A model generated the notes under the pieces. That model saw nothing but the letters and a program-made list of their open reading frames with translations. It made no database searches and was not told the origin of the DNA. The position numbers were made by a program, and so were the translations under genes. This document shows positions 35,675 through 43,638 of a stretch of 64,000 nucleotides of DNA, piece after piece. Source of the stretch: Raineya sp964654605 (GTDB lineage Bacteria; Bacteroidota; Bacteroidia; Cytophagales; Thermonemataceae). Each line of letters starts with the position of its first letter. Within the stretch, counting starts at the first letter, position 1. The stretch spans positions 62,001 through 126,000 of the forward strand of contig CAZZLW010000036.1 of NCBI GenBank assembly GCA_964654605.1. The letters run 5' to 3'.

Positions 35675-36611
35675 TCGCATTGATACACGCACAAAAGTTG
35701 CTTTTTCGGCAAGATGAACATTCTTTTTCAAGCACCAACACTTTTGCTTTTTTGCCAATAGGTTGCCAGCGTGCTGGGTGCATAGGTCGTATGGGTGGAT
35801 AAATTCCCAAAGCATATTTCCCCAAAGCCGCCGCAATATGGAGCGGTCCTGTACTGCACGCAACAATGCCTTCTACTGCCCCAATAAAAGCTATCAGTTC
35901 TTGTAAAGTGAGTTTTCCTGTAAGATTTTTCACGTTGGGTAGTTCAAAAATTTGTGGTTTTTGGGTAGAAACTAACTCTCCTTCGGCTTGTGTGCCTGTA
36001 ATAAAAAATTGCTTGTCCGAATTTTGTTTGGCAAGGGCAAAATAGCTATCCAAATGCCACTCTCTCGCCGAACCTTTGGATTTGGGGTGCAAAATGATAT
36101 TCAATTGCTCTTTTGAAAGCAAATTTTGCAGATTTTCGGGTAGCATAGGAGCTTGCAAGCCATACCAATCCTGAATAAGTCCGAAATTAGGTTCTAAAAA
36201 TAAATCTAAACCTTCTAAAAGTTTGAAATTGAGTTGTGCTTCGTGAAGGTTAGAATTTTTCCTTGAAAAATTTACTCTTTTATTGCAATACCACCAATGC
36301 CACCACCTATGGCTTGTTCCTATGCGTGTGGGTATGCGTGCTTTTTTGGCAATTTGAGCAATCTCTAAATCGGGGAAAACAAACAAGATAGCATCGGCAT
36401 TTTCTTGGGCAAGCAGGTGTGGATTGGCTAAAATGGCTTCTTTGGCAAGGAACGTATCTACATACACGGAACTTTCTATGATGGCTTGGGTATAATTTTT
36501 CCCTATAAAAACAACTTGATTTTCAGGATTTTGTTCTTTGAAAAAGCCTGCAAGAGGAAGGGTTAGAATTACATCACCCAAATTATCGGTACGGCTGATA
36601 ATGATTTTCAT
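35622..36611 (-). CDS. Glycosyltransferase family 9 (heptosyltransferase-like)
   Basis: A 329-residue GT-B fold enzyme of lipopolysaccharide or surface-glycan assembly. Family features: the N-terminal SRTDNLGDVILTLPLAG, LNIILHPKSKGSAREWHLD in the middle and the acceptor/donor site GAVEGIVACSTGPLHIAAAL. The C-terminus has a Cys-rich stretch (CSSCRKSNFCAC) often seen in Bacteroidetes members. The sugar and acceptor are unknown. It is a single gene between convergent and same-strand neighbours. Confidence 0.88.
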   Translation of the reverse strand: MKIIISRTDNLGDVILTLPLAGFFKEQNPENQVVFIGKNYTQAIIESSVYVDTFLAKEAILANPHLLAQENADAILFVFPDLEIAQIAKKARIPTRIGTSHRWWHWWYCNKRVNFSRKNSNLHEAQLNFKLLEGLDLFLEPNFGLIQDWYGLQAPMLPENLQNLLSKEQLNIILHPKSKGSAREWHLDSYFALAKQNSDKQFFITGTQAEGELVSTQKPQIFELPNVKNLTGKLTLQELIAFIGAVEGIVACSTGPLHIAAALGKYALGIYPPIRPMHPARWQPIGKKAKVLVLEKECSSCRKSNFCACINAISVAEVSQEIAKWQKEA

Positions 36612-36648
36612 TGAAAAATACTTTGCAATGCAAATGTAGCAAAGATTT

Positions 36649-37077
36649 TTATTTATTGAGAGTGCCGTTCAGGATAACCGATTTGGTATCATCGGGTTCT
36701 ATGAGTTCTATGCCAGCAACAATGGCTTTTGCCCCAATCATTTTTAGGTCTTTGACTTCAATTTTTCGGCTATCTTCTAAAAAATTAGGCTGTAAAGAAT
36801 AGTAAAAAATTTTTCTACCGCCGTCTTTTTCTTGTATATGAAAAACGGCGTATTGCTTATTTTTTCGGAGTTCTAAAAGAAAAGCAGGGTAAGCTATTGC
36901 GGAGCTATCGGCATAGTTGGCAATAAAGATAGCATCTTGGTTTGAAGGATTGAGCCAGTGCCTCAAAACTACGGTATAATCGCCTGTTACATAAATACCC
37001 TGTACCTCACTCTCTTTGATAAGACAGGAGGAAAAACTCAAACCTATCAGTAATACTATTGCGTAGAGTTTTCTCAT
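36649..37077 (-). CDS. Lipoprotein of unknown function
   Basis: A 142-residue protein with a lipobox (LIGLSFSSC, Cys18), followed by strand-rich sequence: GIYVTGDYTVVLRHW, KQYAVFHIQEKDGG and KIEVKDLKMIGAK. This looks like a small beta-sandwich or lipocalin-like fold. I do not recognise a family. It lies downstream of the FecR-like gene on the same strand but is separated from it by a terminator. Confidence 0.65.
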   Translation of the reverse strand: MRKLYAIVLLIGLSFSSCLIKESEVQGIYVTGDYTVVLRHWLNPSNQDAIFIANYADSSAIAYPAFLLELRKNKQYAVFHIQEKDGGRKIFYYSLQPNFLEDSRKIEVKDLKMIGAKAIVAGIELIEPDDTKSVILNGTLNK

Positions 37078-37117
37078 TGGTCAGGGTATTGCATTAAATT
37101 TAGTAGCTTATTGTCAA

Positions 37118-37152
37118 AAAAGAGACGCTCTTTTACAAGAAACGTCTCTTTT
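37118..37152 (-). terminator. Terminator after the FecR-like gene
   Basis: AAAAGAGACG (37118-37127) and CGTCTCTTTT (37143-37152) form a 10-bp stem. On the minus strand the stem is followed by more T residues and a T-rich stretch, so it terminates the gene that stops at 37182. Confidence 0.75.
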
Positions 37153-37181
37153 CAGTTTTTTGTTCAAAGAGCCAAGATTTA

Positions 37182-38327
37182 TTATTTTCCTTTCTTTTTA
37201 CCATCTTTTTTGGTATTGCTCTCGGTATTGTTATTAGTGGGTTGTTGTTGAGTGTTTTCGCTTTCTACTTTTGCTTCAGGCTTCATCAAATCTTCGTCTT
37301 TTACATTAGGATTGATTTGATAAGGACGCAAAGCAGGTTTGCCATACTCATCTTTATCTTTGTAAAGTTTCATTCGGTTGCGGATAAGGAAATCTTCATA
37401 GGCTACTCTGAAGGCATCTACTTTGGGCTCCATTGCGATAGCTTTTTCGTAGCTGGTAAGAGCATCAAGATAAAAACCTTCTTGCTCAAAGATGCCTGCT
37501 TCTACAATTTTGCTCAAAGCGGTGTTATCTTGCAGTTCAGCGATAGCCTTTTTCACTCTTTCGTATTCTTCGCCTTCTCTTACAAGGCTGATTGTATAAT
37601 AAGCTCGGTCTTTAGATTTTGCTTCTTTCACAGAAGGTTCTATGACAAAAGTATTTCCGTGTTTTGCAAATTTTGAAAAATCTATTTCTACAAGAGCTTC
37701 CCCAGCATCATTGGCAACAGCTTGGTTTTCAATAATCACCTTATTTTTCATATCCAAAACCCTAACTACGTAGGTTTTACCACTTGAGTTAAATTCTGCA
37801 ATAGGGTTTTTGTAAAGATGGAGAGTTATTTTATCACCAAAAACTTTCAAGTCTTGTGGTTTGGCAGTAGGTTCGTGTACAAAGAAGGCTAAATTAGCTG
37901 TGGGGTTAGCTCTTTCTACGGACCCTGTCATAGCCATATATTTGCGGTGGTTCTGATTGATATCGCGTTTGTCGGCTTTTGTCATTTCCCCTGCTACATA
38001 GCTTACGTATTTAGATGTTGTACTGCTACCCGCTCCAGCGGCTTTGCCTGCCAAGTCGTTTACTTTGTAAGTACCAGGCTGTTTTAGTTCAACGGTTCTT
38101 CCGCTGCTATGCATCAAGCCGATGTAGCTATCGCTACCCACTACAATTTCATCAGTGTTTTTAAGCGAGCTACCCCCCCAAAGTTTCTTTTGGGTAGCTT
38201 TGAGTTTTACATCACCTTTGGAGGCGAGTACCTTGAAAACCTCATCTTGCCCATAGGCTACCAAAGCCACTACAAAAAAGGCAAGCATCAAAGTAGTTTT
38301 TTTCAACATTTGAGCTAAATTTTTCAT
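37182..38327 (-). CDS. Exported FecR-like domain protein
   Basis: A 381-residue protein. A signal peptide is clearest from the second Met (MLKKTTLMLAFFVVALVAYG), so the start may be 38306. Residues 27-95 match a FecR-type beta domain: VLASKGDVKLKATQKKLWGG, NTDEIVVGSDSYIGLMHSSG and VELKQPGTYKV. A beta domain (about 145-235) follows, then a helical segment with a TPR-like pair (EAGIFEQEGFYLDALTSYEKA), and a Lys/Gln/Asn-rich tail. The CHASE2 gene lies 53 bases upstream on the same strand, so the two are likely cotranscribed. A G7 run (38172-38178) lies in the coding region. Confidence 0.75.
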   Translation of the reverse strand: MKNLAQMLKKTTLMLAFFVVALVAYGQDEVFKVLASKGDVKLKATQKKLWGGSSLKNTDEIVVGSDSYIGLMHSSGRTVELKQPGTYKVNDLAGKAAGAGSSTTSKYVSYVAGEMTKADKRDINQNHRKYMAMTGSVERANPTANLAFFVHEPTAKPQDLKVFGDKITLHLYKNPIAEFNSSGKTYVVRVLDMKNKVIIENQAVANDAGEALVEIDFSKFAKHGNTFVIEPSVKEAKSKDRAYYTISLVREGEEYERVKKAIAELQDNTALSKIVEAGIFEQEGFYLDALTSYEKAIAMEPKVDAFRVAYEDFLIRNRMKLYKDKDEYGKPALRPYQINPNVKDEDLMKPEAKVESENTQQQPTNNNTESNTKKDGKKKGK

Positions 38328-38380
38328 AAATTTTAGAATTTGTTTTGAAAATGCGGGGTTTTAGTTAAATTTTGTTTTTC

Positions 38381-39802
38381 TCATTCATCTACGCCCAGCG
38401 TAGCAACCTGTTTTCTGCGATTTCTGCGTAATTTCTGCCTGTAATCGTATATTTTTGCTACTGCACCATAATATACTTCTACAAAGTTGGGTATAAAGAC
38501 TATCGCCAAAAATCCTAAACTCCAATCTACTCGTAACTTGAATAAATCAAAAACTTCAATGATTATCAGCACTAATACAAAGCTCAACAAAAACTGTACC
38601 AAAATGGAAATACCATCATACCAAAAATCTAATTTTTCGTGTAGAAACACAAAAAACGCTGTAATAATATAAGCAATGAAAGCCGATATGAGATAATCCA
38701 TCCAATCGGGAGCCTCATTGATGTACTCTTCCAGTAAGATCATTGCAATAATATTGGCGTGGATAATCACTCCATACATATCTCTTTCGGCTTTGCCTAC
38801 ATAATTTGGATTGAGCGGCGTATAAAAGCGATCTTCATCAGAAGTTACTTTATTGATATCCTCTACCCCTGTAAAACCCATAAGTACAATTTTATCTTTG
38901 AAAAGGCGATTTAGATTTTCAATTAAACTGCTATCTCCATTCTTGTAGGCTTCGTACATTTCAAACAATTCACTGAAATTTACGTAAGAAAATTTATCAT
39001 AATTCCCAATATAGTTGATGTACTCAACTTCTTTGTTCCTTTCTAAAAACCGGGCGGTTTTATCGGGAGCATAAATTTGAGCAAGTTTTACACCGAAAGC
39101 CAAATATTCTTTATCATTCACCTTGTCTCTGACGGGAAAAGTTCTACAAGTAGCAAGCCCGCCTGCTAAATCTGCTCTTTGTACAGCATCTCGGGTAGCC
39201 TCGGTAATTAAATTTACAACCCCGGGAATGGCATTTTTCATAAAATTGGGGTGGGAAAGAATGAGCGAATCAAAGGCGGGTTTGTAGTCTTCATCGTTGC
39301 TATTTACGATTTTTTCTCGGGTACTTGTCTTGAAAGATAAATCAGCCGCCATTACTAAATTTTTGGTTTCAGAAAGTACTTGGGCAAGGTTATCATTGAT
39401 AGGCTTCATTATGCTATCTGTTTTATAGCTTTTGTAAAAGGCATCTATGCCTACGCAACGAGGTTGAAATTCGTTGATGATACGTAGTAATTCGGTAAGT
39501 CTGAGCCTTCCTCCTTCGGCTCCGCCAATATTGACGATGGTAATAGTATTAGCGATTTTTTTCAGTTTTTCAGAGGCTTGATTTTCTTCATCACTAATGG
39601 AAACTTTTTGTTCTTTATTTTTTCGGGATTTGATTTGTGAAAAATAAATATCGGTGAGGTCAAAGTCGCCAAACATTTTTTCCAGCGGGTTGAGAGCATC
39701 AAAATTCAGATTGATATTGGCTACTAAAACCGAAATAATACCCGTGAGCAATAAAATTAAAAAGACATCTTTACTGAAAAAATATCGCAAAAAACCTTTC
39801 AT
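38381..39802 (-). CDS. CHASE2-domain membrane protein without an output domain
   Basis: About 473 residues from the ATG at 39802; the longer frame would begin with TTG at 39856. One helix lies at about 10-28, a long extracytoplasmic CHASE2 domain follows (residues 30-355, with IANTITIVNIGGAEGGRLRL, QPRCVGIDAF and DKIVLMGFTGVEDIN), and then three helices (about 370-450), ending in a basic tail (YDYRQKLRRNRRKQ). Most CHASE2 proteins carry a kinase, cyclase or GGDEF domain; none is present. It appears to form a pair with the FecR-like gene. Confidence 0.8.
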   Translation of the reverse strand: MKGFLRYFFSKDVFLILLLTGIISVLVANINLNFDALNPLEKMFGDFDLTDIYFSQIKSRKNKEQKVSISDEENQASEKLKKIANTITIVNIGGAEGGRLRLTELLRIINEFQPRCVGIDAFYKSYKTDSIMKPINDNLAQVLSETKNLVMAADLSFKTSTREKIVNSNDEDYKPAFDSLILSHPNFMKNAIPGVVNLITEATRDAVQRADLAGGLATCRTFPVRDKVNDKEYLAFGVKLAQIYAPDKTARFLERNKEVEYINYIGNYDKFSYVNFSELFEMYEAYKNGDSSLIENLNRLFKDKIVLMGFTGVEDINKVTSDEDRFYTPLNPNYVGKAERDMYGVIIHANIIAMILLEEYINEAPDWMDYLISAFIAYIITAFFVFLHEKLDFWYDGISILVQFLLSFVLVLIIIEVFDLFKLRVDWSLGFLAIVFIPNFVEVYYGAVAKIYDYRQKLRRNRRKQVATLGVDE

Positions 39803-39887
39803 AAATTTGGGAAGCCGTTTTTTCTTTAATACTTTTGGATAGCCAAAGGTAAGCAAATTTTAAGAAAAAATCAAATATTTTTTGTAA

Positions 39888-40886
39888 ATGCGGAAAAGAT
39901 ATTCGGCAGAAACTTACATCAATGGGATACTTGCGGGTAATAGAATAATTTTGGCACAGGCTATCACGCTGATAGAAAGCCAACGCAATGAAGACGAAAA
40001 ACTTGCCAAAGAAGTGCTAGGAGCAGTGTTGCCCTATACAGGCAAAAGCATACGTATAGGTATTACAGGCGTGCCCGGGGTTGGGAAAAGCACTTTTATA
40101 GAAAGTTTTGGTTTGGAAATTGTAAAAAATACAGAGAATAAATTGGCTGTTTTAGCGATAGACCCCAGCAGTCAGAAAAGTGGGGGTAGCATTTTGGGCG
40201 ATAAAACCCGAATGGAAAATTTGGCAATGCATCCGCAAGTATTTATTCGTCCTTCGCCCGCAGGTAGTTCCTTGGGCGGAGTAGCTCGCAAAACCCGTGA
40301 AGTAATGCTACTCTGTGAAGCGGCGGGTTTTGAAACGATTTTCATTGAAACCGTAGGTGTGGGGCAATCGGAAACAGCTGTAAAAAGTATGACAGATTTT
40401 TTCCTTTTGCTTATGCTCGCAGGGGCGGGCGATGAGTTGCAGGGCATCAAAAGGGGAATAATGGAAATGGCTGATATGCTTGTAATTACCAAAGCCGATG
40501 GGGAAAACAAACACAAAGCTCTGGTAGCCCAAAAAGAGTATCAGAGTGCTTTGCATTTGCTTAGCCCTGCCCAAGAAGTGCCTGTACTTACTTGTTCGGC
40601 TTTACAGAATGAAGGCTTATCAGAGATTTGGCAAACTATTCAGAAATTTTTGCAAGAGGCAAAGCAAAATAATGTTTTTGAGCAAAAACGCCAACAGCAA
40701 CAGTTGCAATGGTTTCACGAGCATCTCAGAGAGGGTATTCTCAATCTTTTCTATCAGAATCTTGCTTTCAAAGAAAAATTGCAAGAGCTTGAAAAAAATA
40801 TTTTAGCCAATCAGAAAGAGCCTTTTCAGGCAAGTCGGGAAATATTAGAAGGTTTAAGGTTAGAAAATTTGAGGTTTGAGGCTTGA
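39888..40886 (+). CDS. meaB: MeaB/ArgK GTPase for methylmalonyl-CoA mutase
   Basis: A 332-residue G3E GTPase that protects and loads B12 in methylmalonyl-CoA mutase. P-loop GVPGVGKST is at 61-69; VLAIDPSSQKSGGSILGDKTRM and FIRPSPAGSSLGGVA are family signatures, and VITKADGEN serves as the base-recognition motif. No mutase gene is in the window. The last residues (EGLRLENLRFEA) look unusual and may be encoded by repeat-like sequence. Confidence 0.93.
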   Translation: MRKRYSAETYINGILAGNRIILAQAITLIESQRNEDEKLAKEVLGAVLPYTGKSIRIGITGVPGVGKSTFIESFGLEIVKNTENKLAVLAIDPSSQKSGGSILGDKTRMENLAMHPQVFIRPSPAGSSLGGVARKTREVMLLCEAAGFETIFIETVGVGQSETAVKSMTDFFLLLMLAGAGDELQGIKRGIMEMADMLVITKADGENKHKALVAQKEYQSALHLLSPAQEVPVLTCSALQNEGLSEIWQTIQKFLQEAKQNNVFEQKRQQQQLQWFHEHLREGILNLFYQNLAFKEKLQELEKNILANQKEPFQASREILEGLRLENLRFEA

Positions 40887-41032
40887 TTTTAATGTTTGAG
40901 TCTTATGAAAAACATTTGGAGATTTACTATGCTAACAGCTATCTTTACGCAAAATTTTACTGATGATTAAAACGATTGGCAAGATTTGCCTGATTTGTAA
41001 AGATTTATATCAATTTTGATTGGATATAGCTG

Positions 41033-42010
41033 ATGAAACAAAAACTTATTTTACTTTCTTTTGTGGTAAGCGTGCTATTGATGTTTATCAAATTCACGGC
41101 TTATTTTCTTACCAATTCTACGGCGATTCTCACCGATGCTTTGGAAAGTATTATCAATGTAGTTGCTTCGGGTTTTGCTTTTTATAGTGTGTATTTGGCT
41201 TCTTTGCCTCGCGATTTTGAGCATCCTTACGGACACGGCAAAATAGAATTTTTTTCCGCAGGCTTTGAAGGCTCGCTCATCATTACGGCAGGTTTGGTGA
41301 TTGTTTGGCAAGCTATTATGGGCTTTTTATATCCCAAACCTCTTGAAAAATTAGATATAGGTTTGTATTTGGTGGCTTTTAGTACGGTAGTAAATGGAGC
41401 AGTAGGTTTGACTCTACAAAAGTATGGTAAAAAATACGATTCGCTGATACTGATAGCTGATGGCAAACATCTTTTTAGTGATGCGGTGAGCAGTTTGCTT
41501 CTGATTGTAGGAGTGGGCGTTATCATTTTTACCAAGCAGATATGGCTGGATAGTGTAATTTCTTTGGTTTTTGCTTTTCTTTTGCTTAAAGAGGGTTATC
41601 ATTTAGTTAGAAAGTCGGTAGCAGGGCTAATGGACGAGCTGAACCCTCACTCTATTCAAGAAGTTCAGCAAATTCTTGTAAAAAATAGGCAACCCAACTG
41701 GATAGATGTTCATAATTTGCGAGTGCAACATTATGGAGCAAATTGGCATATTGATTGCCACCTTACGTTGCCTTATTATTTAGATTTGCGTCAGACCCAC
41801 GATGAGGTAGAACGCTTCCGAGCATTTATTGTGGCTTATACAGGAAAAGAAGTAGAAATTTTTATTCACGCAGACCCTTGCCTACCGCCCCAAAACTGCG
41901 AGGCTTGTAGCTATCAGGATTGCCCCGTGAGAGAGTTAGCTTATGTGAAAAGCCCTGAATGGACAGTGGAAAACCTTGTCAAAGACGCTAAACATTTTCG
42001 TGAAATTTAA
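41033..42010 (+). CDS. Cation diffusion facilitator transporter
   Basis: A 325-residue CDF exporter (six helices in about 5-205, C-terminal domain 205-325) that moves divalent metals out in exchange for H+. The transport-site motif in TM5 is HLFSD (HxxxD). The TM2 motif is DALESIIN, with Glu and Asn where many family members have His and Asp, so metal preference is uncertain. The cytoplasmic domain ends with a Cys-rich stretch (CLPPQNCEACSYQDC) that might bind metal. It ends 6 bases before the aspartate kinase ATG. Confidence 0.9.
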   Translation: MKQKLILLSFVVSVLLMFIKFTAYFLTNSTAILTDALESIINVVASGFAFYSVYLASLPRDFEHPYGHGKIEFFSAGFEGSLIITAGLVIVWQAIMGFLYPKPLEKLDIGLYLVAFSTVVNGAVGLTLQKYGKKYDSLILIADGKHLFSDAVSSLLLIVGVGVIIFTKQIWLDSVISLVFAFLLLKEGYHLVRKSVAGLMDELNPHSIQEVQQILVKNRQPNWIDVHNLRVQHYGANWHIDCHLTLPYYLDLRQTHDEVERFRAFIVAYTGKEVEIFIHADPCLPPQNCEACSYQDCPVRELAYVKSPEWTVENLVKDAKHFREI

Positions 42011-42016
42011 CCAGCT

Positions 42017-43279
42017 ATGCAAGTATTCAAATTTGGTGGAGCTTCGGTAAAAAATGCCGAAGCCGTTCGGAATGTTGCTCATATTATTCAAAATTTCGGC
42101 ACGCCTACTCATTTGGTTGTGGTAGTTTCGGCTATGGGAAAAACAACCAATGCCTTAGAGCAACTGCTGAATAGCTATTTTGCAAAAAGCGATTGGGAAA
42201 GCCAATTGCAAAATATCCAGCAGTATCATTTTGAAATTACAGAGCGTCTTTTCCCTGAAAATCATCTTATTTTCACGGCTTTGGAATATTTATTTTTGCA
42301 ACTCAAAGATAATTTATTACACAAAACCAATGCCGAAAAATATGATGAAAGCTACGACCAAGTGATTTGCTTTGGGGAAATTATTGCTACGCATATTGTA
42401 AGCCAATTTTTACAAGAGCAAGGTATAAAAAACGAATGGGTAGATATTCGTAACTTCATAAAAACCGATACCACTTGGCGAGAAGGGAAAGTAGATTTTG
42501 CTTGGACAGAGCAACTGCTCAAACGCGAAGTTTTACCTATTTTACAGGAAAAAATTGTCGTTACACAAGGCTTTTTGGGGGGAACTTTGGGAAATAAAAC
42601 TACCACACTGGGGCGAGAAGGTTCGGATTATACAGCTTCTGTACTTGCTTATTTGCTTGATGCCGAAAAAGTTACTATTTGGAAAGATGTTCCCGGTATT
42701 TTGAATGCAGACCCTAAAAAAGTACCTGATACCCAGCTGTACGAAACGCTTTCCTACACCGAAGCCGCTGAAATGACCTTCTATGGAGCAAATGTTATTC
42801 ACCCTAAAACTATAAAGCCTCTTGCCAACAAGAATATTCCCTTGTATGTTCGCTCTTTTCTTGAACCACATAAAGCAGGCACTTGCATAGACGGCATTAC
42901 AAGCCCACAGAATACACCTACGATTATTTTTAAGCCCAATCAGGTGCTTCTGAAATTTGGTATCAAAGATTTGGCTTTTATTACAGAGGAAAATTTGAGT
43001 AAAATTTTGCATATTTTTACCCAAACTAATGCAAAAATTCATCTTTTACAAAGCTCAGCGGTTTCCCTTTGGATAGCTACCGATTATCAGGAGCATAAAA
43101 TTCCTAAAATCATAGACTTTTTGAGCGAAGAATTTGCTATTTCACAAACTCGCAACGTGCAACTGCTTACCATATTATACTACAACGACAAAACGCTACA
43201 AAGCATTTTACCCAAATTCGACTTGATTTTAGAGCAGAAAACTGAACAAACGTATAGAGCAGTGGTTCGGGAGGGCTAG
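42017..43279 (+). CDS. Aspartate kinase
   Basis: A 420-residue enzyme for the first step of the aspartate family of amino acids. The kinase domain (1-270) has KFGGASVKNAEAVR, GGTLGNKTTTLGREGSDYTA and ADAEKVTIWKDV-type substrate-site sequences. The C-terminal regulatory part (about 290-420) has FGIKDLAFITEENLSKILH and related ACT-like strands. There is no fused homoserine dehydrogenase, so it is a monofunctional form. It is 6 bases after the CDF gene, probably the same unit. Confidence 0.93.
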   Translation: MQVFKFGGASVKNAEAVRNVAHIIQNFGTPTHLVVVVSAMGKTTNALEQLLNSYFAKSDWESQLQNIQQYHFEITERLFPENHLIFTALEYLFLQLKDNLLHKTNAEKYDESYDQVICFGEIIATHIVSQFLQEQGIKNEWVDIRNFIKTDTTWREGKVDFAWTEQLLKREVLPILQEKIVVTQGFLGGTLGNKTTTLGREGSDYTASVLAYLLDAEKVTIWKDVPGILNADPKKVPDTQLYETLSYTEAAEMTFYGANVIHPKTIKPLANKNIPLYVRSFLEPHKAGTCIDGITSPQNTPTIIFKPNQVLLKFGIKDLAFITEENLSKILHIFTQTNAKIHLLQSSAVSLWIATDYQEHKIPKIIDFLSEEFAISQTRNVQLLTILYYNDKTLQSILPKFDLILEQKTEQTYRAVVREG

Positions 43280-43368
43280 TATCAGGATTTAGAGGCTTTT
43301 AGGATTGACAGGATTATTTTTTTCTCGTTTTCATCTTGCTAATCTTTTAATCCTGCCAATCCTGATAC
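43278..43368. repeat. Palindromic element, copy 1
   Basis: Starts AGTATCAGGATTT (43278) and ends with AATCCTGATAC (to 43368), so the ends are inverted. Inside are further AGGATT/AATCCT pairs. It overlaps the aspartate kinase stop region. Confidence 0.7.
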
Positions 43369-43383
43369 AGACTATTTTTCGTC

Positions 43384-43452
43384 AGTATCAGGATTTAGAG
43401 GATTTTAGGATTAGCAGGATTTTTTTTATTTTCATCTTGCTAATCCTGATAC
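43384..43452. repeat. Palindromic element, copy 2
   Basis: Same ends as copy 1 (AGTATCAGGATTT ... CCTGATAC), 69 bases long, so its interior is shorter. Confidence 0.7.
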
Positions 43453-43467
43453 AGACACTTTTTCGTC

Positions 43468-43560
43468 AGTATCAGGATTTAGAGGTTTTAGGATTAGCAG
43501 GATTATTTATTTCTTATTTTTCAATCTCGTAAATCCTTTAATCCTGCAAATCCTGATACT
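43468..43560. repeat. Palindromic element, copy 3
   Basis: 93 bases, AGTATCAGGATTT ... AAATCCTGATACT. It follows copy 2 with a short spacer. The three copies are similar but not identical. Confidence 0.7.
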
Positions 43561-43588
43561 AACACTTTTTTTCTTCCCATTTTTTATT

Positions 43589-43596
43589 TACCTTTG
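43589..43596 (+). promoter_or_regulatory. Putative -7 box of the large type IX protein gene
   Basis: TACCTTTG fits TAnnTTTG, 42 bases before the ATG at 43639. The expected TTTG -33 element is not clear (a T-run is there instead). Confidence 0.4.
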
Positions 43597-43638
43597 TCTT
43601 ATATAAGGTATTTATGAAAAATAAACTCACCCAAATTT

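Larger units (their letters stand above)
43280..43638. other. Intergenic region with three palindromic elements
   Basis: 359 bases between aspartate kinase and the large type IX protein, almost filled by three copies of the AGTATCAGGATT element, followed by a putative -7 box. No gene is visible. Confidence 0.7.

Noticed and set aside
40850..40886. MeaB C-terminus encoded by sequence like the dispersed repeat
   Set aside because: GTTTAAGG and TTTGAGG are short and low-complexity, so the likeness is too weak to claim.
42542..43042. A 166-residue minus-strand frame opposite aspartate kinase
   Set aside because: The plus-strand gene is a clear aspartate kinase; the antisense frame is a by-product of its codon use.
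43278..43560. CRISPR-like spacing of the AGTATCAGGATT repeats
   Set aside because: The elements are long imperfect palindromes of unequal length without unique spacers of constant size, and no cas genes are near.
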